Source: Pseudomonas putida NBRC 14164
GTDB taxonomy: Bacteria; Pseudomonadota; Gammaproteobacteria; Pseudomonadales; Pseudomonadaceae
Assembly (NCBI RefSeq): GCF_000412675.1
Contig: NC_021505.1
Location: 5,202,501-5,266,500, forward strand
Length of the DNA stretch: 64,000 nt
Direction of reading: 5' to 3'
In this document: positions 1-8,220 of the stretch, one piece after another
Layout of the letters: every line of letters begins with the position of its first letter
How positions within the stretch are numbered: the first letter of the stretch is position 1
Notes under the pieces: generated by a model
Seen by the model: the letters and a program-made list of their open reading frames with translations, nothing else
Database searches by the model: none
Told to the model about the DNA's origin: nothing
Position numbers and translations under genes: made by a program

Positions 1-213
1 GGAGCCGCGCTGGGCTTCGTGGTGACGGGTGTAGCGGTAGTCGACCAGGGTGTTCAGGTTTTCGTCGGCGACCATGTACACCGAGCCGCCGTCACCGCCG
101 TCACCGCCGTTAGGGCCACCGTTCTCGATGAACTTCTCGCGACGGAAGCTCATGCAACCGTTGCCGCCGTCACCGGCCTTGACCCGAATCGATACTTCGT
201 CAACAAACTTCAT
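1..213 (-). CDS. obgE: GTPase Obg (N-terminal part only)
   Basis: Only the first 71 codons lie in the window; the gene runs off the left edge. The N-terminus starts MKFVDEVSIRVKAGDGGNG and continues with the glycine-rich Obg fold (GGPNGGDGGDGGSV). Obg is an essential GTP-binding protein tied to late 50S assembly and stress control; the GTPase domain lies outside. It follows rplU and rpmA on the same strand, the usual bacterial order, but a terminator-like hairpin and a long inverted repeat separate it from rpmA. That suggests it has its own promoter or is reached by readthrough. Confidence 0.95.
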   Translation of the reverse strand, partial: MKFVDEVSIRVKAGDGGNGCMSFRREKFIENGGPNGGDGGDGGSVYMVADENLNTLVDYRYTRHHEAQRGS

Positions 214-259
214 TAAAACCGCCTCTCGTCGGTAGACGAGTTGAATGAATCAAAAACAT

Positions 260-348
260 GAGGCTCTTGCAAAAATGAGCGCGGCGGCCCCGTACGACCG
301 TAGAAACCAACGCCGGCAACCCAGACAAACAGCTTTGCAAGAGGCTCA
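260..348. repeat. Long inverted repeat between rpmA and obgE
   Basis: Two 15-base arms, TGAGGCTCTTGCAAA near 259-273 and TTTGCAAGAGGCTCA near 334-348, are inverted copies with one mismatch, about 60 bases apart. They lie between the rpmA terminator and the obgE start. This could be a leader hairpin of obgE, a protein-binding site or an old small repeat. No function is assigned. Confidence 0.5.
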
Positions 349-356
349 CCACAAAC

Positions 357-384
357 GAAAAAGCCCCGTCGCATGACGGGGCTT
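357..384 (-). terminator. Intrinsic terminator after rpmA
   Basis: On the minus strand a 10-base stem (AAGCCCCGTC with its complement) closes a four-base loop and is followed by a run of T. It sits 17 bases past the rpmA stop codon and should end most rplU-rpmA transcripts before obgE. Confidence 0.8.
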
Positions 385-401
385 CTGGAGCGACGTCGCG
401 A

Positions 402-659
402 TTAAGCGGCGACGATGCTCACGTAACGGCGCATGAACTCGCCTTTCTTCTCGAACTTGATCACGCCTTCGATCTTGGCGAACAAGGTGTGGTCCTTGCC
501 CATGCCAACGCCGTAGCCAGCGTGGAATTCAGTGCCGCGCTGACGGACGATGATGTTGCCTGGCTTGATAACCTGGCCGCCATACATCTTCACGCCAAGG
601 CGTTTAGATTCTGAGTCGCGACCGTTACGAGTACTACCACCAGCCTTCTTGTGAGCCAT
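402..659 (-). CDS. rpmA: 50S ribosomal protein L27
   Basis: The 85-residue protein has the normal L27 length and the family start [16 protein letters not shown], followed by [12 protein letters not shown]27 lies near the peptidyl-transferase centre of the large subunit, where its N-terminal tail contacts tRNA. The gene starts 38 bases after rplU on the same strand and is co-transcribed with it. The start codon is preceded by GGAGAAT on the coding strand. A terminator follows directly. Confidence 0.98.
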
Positions 660-697
660 GGTTCAATTCTCCAAATAAATTCAGGGGATCTAGGGGA

Positions 698-1012
698 TTA
701 AGCCTGGATGCCGGTGATTTTGATCTCGGTGAACCACTGGCGGTGGCCCATACGCTTCATGTGGTGCTTACGACGACGGAACTTGATGATGCGAACCTTG
801 TCGTGGCGGCCTTGCGAAACGACTTCGGCCACTACTTTAGCGCCAGCAACAACTGGAGCACCGATGGTGACTTCTTCACCGTTGGCGACCAGCAGAACGC
901 GATCGAAAGTCACGGATTCGCCAGTGGCGACTTCCAGTTTTTCGATCTTGAGGAATTCACCTTCAGCGACTTTGTACTGCTTGCCGCCGGTAACGATTAC
1001 TGCGTAAGACAT
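698..1012 (-). CDS. rplU: 50S ribosomal protein L21
   Basis: The 104-residue L21 begins MSYAVIVTGGKQYKV and ends with the basic rRNA-binding stretch FRRRKHHMKRMGHRQ. The reading frame is open further upstream to 1210, but the family length and the CGGAGAAAT ribosome-binding site just before 1012 fix this start. It is the first gene of rplU-rpmA and diverges from ispB; the 244-base gap between them must hold both promoters. Confidence 0.98.
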   Translation of the reverse strand: MSYAVIVTGGKQYKVAEGEFLKIEKLEVATGESVTFDRVLLVANGEEVTIGAPVVAGAKVVAEVVSQGRHDKVRIIKFRRRKHHMKRMGHRQWFTEIKITGIQA

Positions 1013-1256
1013 GGTATTTCTCCGATAATCCTGCTCACCCAGCGCTTTATATGATGAGTATTGGCTGGCATGGCTGCACAAGGCTGGAACGGCCCGGCGC
1101 AATTGCGTAAGGCAGGTGCTGCCCAGGAAGTTAGGGTGCGCGATTGTACGCAACCCTGGTTTTGCTTGCAAGTGCCGCCCCCGGCCCGCTGGCACCGCGC
1201 CTTGACACACCGGTACCCGCGACCTAGCATGCCGCGCAACCTCACTGGAGCAGCCG

Positions 1257-2225
1257 ATGCAACCCCAAACCTTCTACCGCGCGGTGGCTGATGATTTCAG
1301 CGCCGTCGACGAGATCATCAAGAAGCAGCTGACCTCGCGCGTGCCGCTGGTATCGAAGATCGGCGACTATATCACGTCGGCCGGTGGCAAGCGCCTGCGT
1401 CCCCTGCTGGTACTGCTGTGTGGCAAGGCCCTGGGCCGCGAAGGCGACGACCTGCGCCTGCTGGCTGCCACCATCGAATTCCTGCACACCGCCACCCTGC
1501 TGCACGACGACGTGGTCGACATGTCCGGCATGCGCCGTGGCCGCTCCACCGCCAACGCCCTGTGGGGCAACGCGCCGAGCGTGCTGGTGGGCGACTTCCT
1601 TTATTCGCGCTCGTTCGAAATGATGGTCGAACTGGGTTCGATGCCGGTCATGCAGATCCTGTCCAAGGCCACCCGTGTGATTGCCGAAGGTGAAGTGCTG
1701 CAGTTGTCGCGGGTACGCGATGCCAGCACCACCGAGGAAATCTACATGGAGGTGATCCGCGGCAAGACCGCGATGCTGTTCGAAGCCTCGACCCACAGCG
1801 CCGCCGCGCTGGCCGAAGCCACCGACGAGCAGCGCGAAGCCCTGCGCACCTTCGGTGACCACCTGGGCGTGGCCTTCCAGCTGGTCGACGACCTGCTGGA
1901 CTACAAGGGCGACTCGCAAACCCTGGGCAAGAACGTCGGTGACGACCTGGCCGAGGGCAAGCCTACCCTGCCACTGATCTACACCATGCGCGAAGGCACT
2001 GCCGAGCAGGCTGCGCTGGTACGCCAGGCGATCCAGAAGGGCGGCCTTGAGGATCTGGAACAGATCCGCGTGGCGGTCGAAGCGTCGGGCGCGCTGAAGT
2101 ACACCGCAGAGCTGGCGCGCGACTATGTGAAGCGCGCCATTGCATGCCTCGAAGTGCTGCCTGCCAGTGAGTACCGGGATGCCCTGGTCGAGCTGAGCGA
2201 GTTTGCGGTCGCGCGTACGCACTGA
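1257..2225 (+). CDS. ispB: Octaprenyl (polyprenyl) diphosphate synthase
   Basis: This 322-residue trans-prenyltransferase extends farnesyl diphosphate with isopentenyl diphosphate to make the long side chain of ubiquinone. Both aspartate-rich motifs are intact: DDVVD at residues 84-88 and DDLLD at 211-215. GGKRLRPLL, the substrate-binding region, lies at 43-51. Product length (C40 or C45) cannot be read from these motifs. The gene is divergent from rplU, as in other Pseudomonas. A REP pair follows the stop codon. Confidence 0.96.
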   Translation: MQPQTFYRAVADDFSAVDEIIKKQLTSRVPLVSKIGDYITSAGGKRLRPLLVLLCGKALGREGDDLRLLAATIEFLHTATLLHDDVVDMSGMRRGRSTANALWGNAPSVLVGDFLYSRSFEMMVELGSMPVMQILSKATRVIAEGEVLQLSRVRDASTTEEIYMEVIRGKTAMLFEASTHSAAALAEATDEQREALRTFGDHLGVAFQLVDDLLDYKGDSQTLGKNVGDDLAEGKPTLPLIYTMREGTAEQAALVRQAIQKGGLEDLEQIRVAVEASGALKYTAELARDYVKRAIACLEVLPASEYRDALVELSEFAVARTH

Positions 2226-2244
2226 CAGAGCGAGTCGCCTTCAT

Positions 2245-2303
2245 TCGCGGGCAAGCCCGCTCCTGCAGGATTGCGTCGCCTGCAGGAGCGGACTTGCCCG
2301 CGA
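2245..2303. repeat. REP pair downstream of ispB
   Basis: Two inverted copies of the P. putida REP core (GCGGGCAAGCCCGCTCCTGCAGG and its inverse) form a stem-loop pair right after ispB. It may stabilise mRNA ends or act as a weak terminator. Confidence 0.8.
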
Positions 2304-2392
2304 TGCGTTTTGTCCGGACATAATCACTTCTCGGAAAATACCTTTTACAATGTGGGTTTTTAACCGCCCGTCTGTTTGTTTGAGGAACCGAA

Positions 2393-2734
2393 GTGAGCAC
2401 TTTGCCACCCTGCCCAAAATGCAATTCCGAGTACACCTATGAGGATGGCACTCAGCTGATCTGCCCTGAATGCGCCCACGAGTGGTCTGCCAGTGGCGAC
2501 GCCGAAGCGGCCAGCGACGAGGCGGTGAAGAAGGACTCGGTCGGCAATATCCTGCAGGACGGCGACACCGTCACCGTGATCAAGGACCTCAAGGTCAAGG
2601 GTTCGTCCCTGGTGGTGAAGGTCGGCACCAAGGTCAAGAACATCCGCCTGTGCGACGGCGACCACGATATCGACTGCAAGATCGACGGTATCGGCGCCAT
2701 GAAACTAAAGTCCGAGTTCGTTCGCAAAGTCTGA
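2393..2734 (+). CDS. yjdM: Zinc-ribbon protein YjdM (PhnA family)
   Basis: The 113-residue protein has an N-terminal zinc ribbon with cysteines at 7, 10, 24 and 27 (CPKC..CPEC). A conserved SH3-like PhnA domain follows (DSVGNILQDGDTVTVIKDL, then KVGTKVKNIRL). The family was once tied to alkylphosphonate use, but its biochemical role is unclear. GAGGAACC precedes the ATG. It stands alone between ispB and a Fur-box gene, with no phn genes nearby. Confidence 0.93.
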   Translation: MSTLPPCPKCNSEYTYEDGTQLICPECAHEWSASGDAEAASDEAVKKDSVGNILQDGDTVTVIKDLKVKGSSLVVKVGTKVKNIRLCDGDHDIDCKIDGIGAMKLKSEFVRKV

Positions 2735-2770
2735 TTACAGAAAAAAAGGCCAATTGGCGCTTGCTATTCT

Positions 2771-2789
2771 GATAATAAGAATTATTCTC
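2771..2789 (+). promoter_or_regulatory. Fur box
   Basis: The 19-mer GATAATAAGAATTATTCTC matches the Fur consensus GATAATGATAATCATTATC at 15 of 19 positions. It ends 29 bases before the start of the 81-residue gene at 2819, where a repressor would block the promoter under iron-replete conditions. Confidence 0.85.
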
Positions 2790-2818
2790 ATTGGAACTGG
2801 TATCCAAGGAGAATAGCC

Positions 2819-3064
2819 ATGACTTATCTGATTGACGCTTGGCTTGACCGCCCTCACCCCTACCTGCGCATTCTTCATCGCGAAACCGGCGAAGTGTGCG
2901 CGGTGCTTGAAGAAGAAGCGCTCGACGAACTGCGTGACCAGGGCGACCTGGACATGAGCGGGCTGAATTCGAGTGAACCGGGGGTGCTCAAGGAGCTGGT
3001 GCGCAACCTGTTTCTGTTCTGCTATGCGCGGGCATTGCGCCCGATGGGAACAGACTGGAACTGA
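2819..3064 (+). CDS. Small Fur-controlled protein of unknown function
   Basis: This is an 81-residue acidic cytosolic protein without signal peptide, transmembrane segment or known motif. It starts MTYLIDAWLDRPHPYLRI, with AAGGAG placed well before the ATG. A strong Fur box in its promoter region predicts induction by iron starvation. Its place near ispB and fklB matches P. aeruginosa PA4570, which I recall as an iron-starvation-induced gene; that link is from memory. No enzymatic role can be assigned. Confidence 0.85.
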   Translation: MTYLIDAWLDRPHPYLRILHRETGEVCAVLEEEALDELRDQGDLDMSGLNSSEPGVLKELVRNLFLFCYARALRPMGTDWN

Positions 3065-3086
3065 GGGCCCTGGCGAGGGCTTCGCC

Positions 3087-3193
3087 CTCGATCGCGGCAC
3101 AAGGCCGCTCCTACAGGGGACGCATCCCGCCGAGGGATCGCATATTCCTGCAGGAGCGGCCTTGTGCCACGAATGGGCCGCAACGCGGCCCAA
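3087..3193. repeat. REP pair between the Fur-box gene and fklB
   Basis: Inverted copies of the REP variant GGCACAAGGCCGCTCCT and AGGAGCGGCCTTGTGCC flank a short spacer. A GGGCCGC..GCGGCCC hairpin follows. The pair fills the space between two convergent genes and may end both transcripts. Confidence 0.8.
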
Positions 3194-3199
3194 GCGGTA

Positions 3200-3817
3200 T
3201 TACAGAACGTCGAGCAGCTCGACGTCGAACACCAGCACGCTGTGCGGCGGGATGCTGCCAACGCCTTGGGCGCCGTAGGCCAGCTCGCTCGGCACGTACA
3301 GGCGCCATTTGCTGCCGGCATTCATCAGCTGCAGGGCTTCGGTCCAGCCAGCAATCACGCCACCAACCGGGAATTCAGCCGGCTGGCCACGCTCGTAGGA
3401 GCTGTCGAACACGGTGCCGTCAATCAGGGTGCCGTGGTAGTGCGTACGCACGTTGTCTTCGCGAGTCGGCTTGGCGCCTTCACCTGCGGTCAGTACTTCG
3501 AACTGCAGGCCCGAAGCCAGGGTGGTGATGCCATCACGCTTGGCGTTTTCAGCCAGGAATTCCTTGCCAGCGCCAGCAGCGGCTTCAGCCTTGGCAGCCG
3601 CTTCGGCTTGCATGATGTCGCGGATCACTTTGAAGCTGGCCGACAGGTCGGCTTCGCTGACGCGGCTGTCGGCGCCGTTGAAGGCGTCGGTCAGGCCGGC
3701 CAGGATGGCTTCCAGGCTAACACCTGGTGGCGGGTTGTCGCGCAGCTGGCCGCCCAGCTGACGGCCGATACCGTAGCTGACGCGCGTTTCGTCGGTAGAC
3801 AGATTGAGTTCGGACAT
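3200..3817 (-). CDS. fklB: FKBP-type peptidyl-prolyl cis-trans isomerase
   Basis: The 205-residue protein has an N-terminal helical dimerisation region (about 1-95) and a C-terminal FKBP domain. The domain carries the family core THYHGTLIDGTVFDSSYERG and ends AYGAQGVGSIPPHSVLVFDVEL. It catalyses proline isomerisation during folding. No signal peptide is seen, so it is FklB-like rather than secreted FkpA. The frame is open to 3976, but GGAGCACGACA before the ATG at 3817 and the family start MSELNLSTDE select this start. Confidence 0.94.
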   Translation of the reverse strand: MSELNLSTDETRVSYGIGRQLGGQLRDNPPPGVSLEAILAGLTDAFNGADSRVSEADLSASFKVIRDIMQAEAAAKAEAAAGAGKEFLAENAKRDGITTLASGLQFEVLTAGEGAKPTREDNVRTHYHGTLIDGTVFDSSYERGQPAEFPVGGVIAGWTEALQLMNAGSKWRLYVPSELAYGAQGVGSIPPHSVLVFDVELLDVL

Positions 3818-3902
3818 TGTCGTGCTCCACTGCAGGGCGCAGTGCAGCCGCGCCCTTGATGAAAAGGGCGAGCAGCCTAGCACACTGATGAGCTGCGAGC
3901 AG

Positions 3903-4208
3903 CTACCAGGCCGAACGCTGGGAAATCGGCACCTTGAGGTCTTCTTCGGGGTGCGAACCCATGCCGCACATTTCATCCTGCACCGACCAGTGCACCAGGT
4001 TCATCGAGACCATGGGGATGGTTTGCAGCAACTTGCGGGCATCCTCCACCGAGTGCACGCGCAAGCGCTCGCCACGGGTGTCAGACAACGGGTGGGCGCG
4101 GCCTTTGAGCCGGGCTTCAATGAGGTAATCGCCGCCTTCGATGGCGATCAGGTTCACTTCGTCGACATGGCCAGCCCTGGCCTCGAGATTGAGCTGATGC
4201 AGGTTCAT
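3903..4208 (-). CDS. DUF6482-like conserved protein
   Basis: This 101-residue cytosolic protein starts MNLHQLNLEARAGHVDEVNL and includes LLQTIPMVSMNLVHWSVQDEM. I associate it with DUF6482, a small family common in Pseudomonas with no known function; the family call is from memory. The longer open frame reaches 4415 but lacks a ribosome-binding site, whereas GAGGTGCTTAC precedes this ATG. It lies between fklB and the yqhA-like gene on the same strand. Confidence 0.8.
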   Translation of the reverse strand: MNLHQLNLEARAGHVDEVNLIAIEGGDYLIEARLKGRAHPLSDTRGERLRVHSVEDARKLLQTIPMVSMNLVHWSVQDEMCGMGSHPEEDLKVPISQRSAW

Positions 4209-4286
4209 GTAAGCACCTCGCGATGAGAACCACGCATGAGTGCTCATTTTTCGTACAGGCGAGGCTAAAGCACAAGCCAGAAACGA

Positions 4287-4320
4287 CACCGCCCGTCCGT
4301 TTTGCAACAGACGGGCGGTG
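4287..4320 (-). terminator. Terminator-like hairpin after the yqhA-like gene
   Basis: An 11-base perfect stem (CACCGCCCGTC with GACGGGCGGTG) with a 12-base loop lies just past the stop codon of the yqhA-like gene on the minus strand. Only a short, interrupted T run follows, so it may be a weak terminator. Confidence 0.55.
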
Positions 4321-4336
4321 CAGGCAACAACCGGGC

Positions 4337-4825
4337 TCAGTGCTTGGTCAGCTTGTCCAGGTAGCCCATGCAGAACGCCGAAACCACAAAGGTCATGTGG
4401 ATGATCACGTACCACATCAGGTAGTCGGTGGAGATGTTCTGGGCATCCATGAACACCCGCAGCAGGTGAATGGACGAAATCGCCACGATCGACGCAGCCA
4501 CCTTCATCTTCAGCGACGAGGAGTCCATCTTGCCCAGCCAGTTGAGCTTTTCCTTGCTGTCGTCGATGTCCAGTTGCGAGACGAAGTTCTCGTAGCCGGA
4601 GATCATCACCATCACCAGCAGGCCACCCACCAGCGACATGTCGATCAGCGAGAGGATCACCAGGATCAGGTCAGCTTCGCTCAGGGCAAAGACGTTGGGC
4701 AGGACGTGGACCACTTCCTGGAAGAATTTCAGCGCCAGGGCCAGCAGGCCGAGGGACAGGCCGAAGTAGATGGGGGCGAGCAGCCAGCGCGAGGCATACA
4801 TCGCGTTTTCGAGAATACGTTCCAT
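4337..4825 (-). CDS. YqhA/UPF0114 family inner-membrane protein
   Basis: The 162-residue protein starts MERILENAMYASRWLLAPIY and has three to four hydrophobic helices, including LLVMVMISGYENFVSQ and VLPNVFALSEADLILVILSL. Length and pattern match the TIGR00645/YqhA family, whose function is unknown. GGAGG-like sequence (CCCTCCATGGA region) supports the ATG at 4825. It is transcribed toward the DUF6482-like gene and ends in a hairpin. Confidence 0.88.
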   Translation of the reverse strand: MERILENAMYASRWLLAPIYFGLSLGLLALALKFFQEVVHVLPNVFALSEADLILVILSLIDMSLVGGLLVMVMISGYENFVSQLDIDDSKEKLNWLGKMDSSSLKMKVAASIVAISSIHLLRVFMDAQNISTDYLMWYVIIHMTFVVSAFCMGYLDKLTKH

Positions 4826-4902
4826 GGAGGGTTTGGGACTCGTCAGGTGACTAAAAAAACGACAGCGAGTATAGCCAGCCACCTGTTACAGCAAAAGCCC
4901 GG

Positions 4903-5011
4903 TGAATGGGGCTGCTTTGCAGCCCATTCGCAGCACAAGGCTGCTCCTACAGGAGATCACAGTCCCTTGTAGGAGCAGCCTTGTGCTGCGAATGGGCCGC
5001 AAAGCGGCCCC
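4903..5011. repeat. REP pair, CAGCCTTGTGCTGCG type
   Basis: Two long inverted copies of CGCAGCACAAGGCTGCTCCTAC face each other across a short spacer. They are flanked by GGGCTGC/GCAGCCC and GGGCCGC/GCGGCCC hairpins. It lies between two minus-strand genes. Confidence 0.85.
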
Positions 5012-5020
5012 CGGCATCAA

Positions 5021-5359
5021 TCAGGTCTCAGGATGAAACTGATAATCCCCCAGATTCCGGCACCGCTCGCCATTGATCCGCCGCAACTGAGCCTGCAAAT
5101 GCAAACACCAGATCTGCGGGTCTTCGGATACCTGGTAGCCATGCAAGGTCAGGCTGTCGACAATGGCGTTAAGCACCGATTCGGCCACCAACGGCCCATG
5201 AAACGGCCCTTGAGCCTTTATCGCGGAAGGTTGCTCACCGGCCATGCCGGCGGCGAACAGCAGCGTCCACATGCCGTTATCCCCGGCCAGTGGGCGAATG
5301 CTGCATTCGATGCGGGTCACCAGGCCCAGGCACTGGCGTGTGAGGCTGAGGTTGCGCAT
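5021..5359 (-). CDS. Conserved hypothetical protein
   Basis: The protein has 112 residues, starts MRNLSLTRQCLGLVTRIECS and ends RCRNLGDYQFHPET. No signal peptide, membrane helix or recognised motif is visible. GGAGGGGACGCGGCC before the ATG is a good ribosome-binding site. The position beside the Lon-like protease gene on the same strand matches a small conserved gene in other Pseudomonas, but no function is known to me. Confidence 0.75.
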   Translation of the reverse strand: MRNLSLTRQCLGLVTRIECSIRPLAGDNGMWTLLFAAGMAGEQPSAIKAQGPFHGPLVAESVLNAIVDSLTLHGYQVSEDPQIWCLHLQAQLRRINGERCRNLGDYQFHPET

Positions 5360-5520
5360 GGCCGCGTCCCCTCCAATAAGCCTTGTTCAGCCTGAACACC
5401 AGGCTGTTTCCATCCTGAACGCTGATACCGTCCTTAAGTTCCAGCATAGAATAACAGCACCAAAAGATGGAAAACCGGCGCTGAACGGTAGCACATCGCC
5501 GCCAGCGCCGGTTTATTGAC

Positions 5521-7959
5521 TCAGGCCGGTTTGGCTTGGGCAATCACCTCTTCCAGGCGTTCTTTTTCTGCCTTCTCGATGTCTTCCTCGCTGATCATTT
5601 CGGCGATTTCACGCAGGCGCTCCACCACCCGGGCGTTGACGCTGCCCTCGGTAAACAGGCCTTGGTCATCAAGCACCCCGGCCTCCTCACCCACCAGCAG
5701 GCTCAGCGCCTCATCGGCCTGGCTGACCGCGTAAACGTGGAACATGCCGTTCTCCACAGCCTGCAGCACGCGCTCGTCCAGCATCAGGGTGGCCACGTTG
5801 GCACGCGGAATGATCACCCCCTGCTCGCCAGTCAGGCCACGCGCCTCGCACAGGCGGAAGAAGCCCTCGATCTTCTCGTTGACCCCGCCCACGGCCTGCA
5901 CTTCACCAAACTGGTTGATGGAACCGGTGATGGCGAAGCACTGCTTGAGCGGCGTGCGCGACAAGGCCGAGATCAGCGTGCAGGCTTCGCCCAGCGAGGC
6001 GCTGTCACCGTCCACATAGCCGTAGGACTGCTCCAGGGCGATGCTCGCAGAAATCGCCAGCGGGAACTCCTGCGCATAGCGGCTGCCCAGGTACCCGGTG
6101 AGGATCATCACACCCTTGGAGTGGATCGGCTGGCCAAGGTTGACCTCGCGCTCGATGTCGACAATGCCGCTGCCGCCCGGGTACACGGTGGCAGAGATAC
6201 GCGCCGGCATACCGAACGCCGAATCGCCCACTTCCAGCACGGTCAGGCCGTTGCACTTGCCGATGGCCGCCCCTTCGGTATCGATCAGGATAATGCCGGC
6301 CAGCATGTCGTCCAGCACCCGCTGCGAAACACGCCCAGTGCGGGTGGCCTTGGCCTTGAGCGCACGTTCGATATGCCCGGCGTCGGTCATTTCGTCACTG
6401 GCCAGCTGACGGATGAAATCGGCTTCGCTGACCAGCTGGAACAGATCGCCGATACGCGCCGACAGGCGTGATTGGTTCTCTGCCAGCCGGGCGCTGTAGG
6501 TGGCCAGGCGTGCTACCGCGTCACTGGTCAGCGGCGCCATGCCCTCTTCGTTGGTACGGGTACGCAACAGCTGGGCGAACTGCTCCAGGTTCTCGTCGAC
6601 CATGGGCATGTCTTCGTCGAAGTCCACCAGCACGCGGAACATCTCCTGGAAGTCCGGGTCGTGGTCCTGCAGCGCGTAGTACAGCTGGCGTGAGCCGATG
6701 ATCACCAGTTTCACGTTCAGCGGAATCATCTGCGGCTGAAGGCTGACGCTGGCCACACGGCCCAGTTCACCGATGGGTGACTCCATCTTCAGCTTGCGCG
6801 ACTGCAGCGCACGCTTGAGCGCATCCCACACGAACGGCTCGCCGAGCATTTTCTCGGCTTCAAGAATCAGGAAGCCGCCGTTGGCACGGTGCAACGCGCC
6901 TGGGCGCAGCTGGCGGTACGAGGTGTACAGCGCGCCCTGGTCGGTGCTGTATTCGATGCGGCCGAACAGGTTGTCGTAAGTCGGGTGCGGCTCAAACACC
7001 ACTGGCGCGCCACCGGCGGCATGGTGGCCGACCACCAGGCTTGGGGCGTACTGCTCTTCCAGCAGCTTGCGCGCGGCGGCGTCGGTCTTGCTGTCGTCGA
7101 CCAGTTGCTCGACCACGGTGCGCAGCAGGTTGAGTTGCACTGACTGCAGGTAAGCGCACACCGCGGCGTTCTCGGCGTACTTTTCCGACAGCGGCGCCAG
7201 CAACGGCTGCAAGGCCAGGGTGATGGTTTCTTCGTTGAGCTGGCGCAGCTGGTTGTTCGACTCGCGCTTCCACTGCGGCAGGCTGGCCAGCTCTTCGTTC
7301 AGCTGTTCCTCGAGCAAGGCAATGTCTTCGTGGAACTGCTCGCGCACCGCTTCAGGCAACTGGGCGAACTCGGCTTCATCCAGCGCCTTGCCCTCTGCCA
7401 TCGGCGTGAAGGCGACGTTACTGGCGTCGCGGTACAAGGCCACGTCCTTTTCCAGCGATGCCCGCTCGATCACATCCAGGGCGCGGTCGTAGCGCTGGTT
7501 GAAGGCGCGGTCGATGGCGCCTTTCTTCTGTTGGTACGACGGGTGCTCGAACACTGCCGGGAAGGTGGCCAACAGGTTGTCGATCAACCCGCCCATGTCG
7601 GCGATGAACGCACCGGCGCTGCCCGACGGCAATTCCAGGGCGCGGGGCTCGCGGGTGTCATCGAAGTGGTTGACGTAGACCCAGTCGGCCGGGGTCTGCT
7701 GGCGCTTGCCCTCGGCTTTGAGGTAGCGCTTGACGAACGAGAAGCGCCCGGTGCCGGGCTCGCCCATCACGTATACGTTGTAACCGGGGCGGGGCATGGC
7801 CACGCCGAACTGCAGGGCCTCGACAGCACGTTCCTGGCCCAGGACTCCGCGAAACGGCTCCAGATCGTCGGTATGGGTAAAGGCAAACTGCTCGGGGGAG
7901 AAACGCCGGGTCAGGGCTTCAGGCGCGAGACGCAGGCGCGCAGCGACAGGATCGGGCAT
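5521..7959 (-). CDS. Lon-like ATP-dependent protease (LonB/YcbZ type)
   Basis: This 812-residue protein joins an N-terminal AAA+ region to a C-terminal Lon-type Ser-Lys protease. The protease dyad is visible: VDGDSAS gives Ser653, and VNEKIEGF gives Lys696. The 43-residue spacing equals that in Lon. A helical insert lies around 170-320, and ANGGFLILEAE resembles a Walker B strand. The P-loop is atypical: GEPGTGRFS at 66-74 has Arg in place of the usual Lys. It lacks the Lon N domain, so it is not canonical Lon. Likely role: degradation of unfolded or specific proteins in the cytosol. Confidence 0.92.
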   Translation of the reverse strand: MPDPVAARLRLAPEALTRRFSPEQFAFTHTDDLEPFRGVLGQERAVEALQFGVAMPRPGYNVYVMGEPGTGRFSFVKRYLKAEGKRQQTPADWVYVNHFDDTREPRALELPSGSAGAFIADMGGLIDNLLATFPAVFEHPSYQQKKGAIDRAFNQRYDRALDVIERASLEKDVALYRDASNVAFTPMAEGKALDEAEFAQLPEAVREQFHEDIALLEEQLNEELASLPQWKRESNNQLRQLNEETITLALQPLLAPLSEKYAENAAVCAYLQSVQLNLLRTVVEQLVDDSKTDAAARKLLEEQYAPSLVVGHHAAGGAPVVFEPHPTYDNLFGRIEYSTDQGALYTSYRQLRPGALHRANGGFLILEAEKMLGEPFVWDALKRALQSRKLKMESPIGELGRVASVSLQPQMIPLNVKLVIIGSRQLYYALQDHDPDFQEMFRVLVDFDEDMPMVDENLEQFAQLLRTRTNEEGMAPLTSDAVARLATYSARLAENQSRLSARIGDLFQLVSEADFIRQLASDEMTDAGHIERALKAKATRTGRVSQRVLDDMLAGIILIDTEGAAIGKCNGLTVLEVGDSAFGMPARISATVYPGGSGIVDIEREVNLGQPIHSKGVMILTGYLGSRYAQEFPLAISASIALEQSYGYVDGDSASLGEACTLISALSRTPLKQCFAITGSINQFGEVQAVGGVNEKIEGFFRLCEARGLTGEQGVIIPRANVATLMLDERVLQAVENGMFHVYAVSQADEALSLLVGEEAGVLDDQGLFTEGSVNARVVERLREIAEMISEEDIEKAEKERLEEVIAQAKPA

Positions 7960-8220
7960 TGGGTTTCCTTACTTCGGCGGGGCAGATGAGCAGCATTCTG
8001 GCGCTGCCCCAGCGCGCCTTGCAAGGCTCTACGGGACTTTATATCGCGGCAGGTCGCAGCCAGTGCAGGTCATGTAACAGCAAATTTTTCGCAATCAACA
8101 ACGCAACCTTTAGATCGTGCCTAAACTCCAAGCTGCGCGGGTGGGTGAAAAGCTTTCCCGACCTGGCAACCGAGTTGCCAGAAACCCTGACCCTTGGTTA
8201 AGACAAAGAGAACAAATGCT

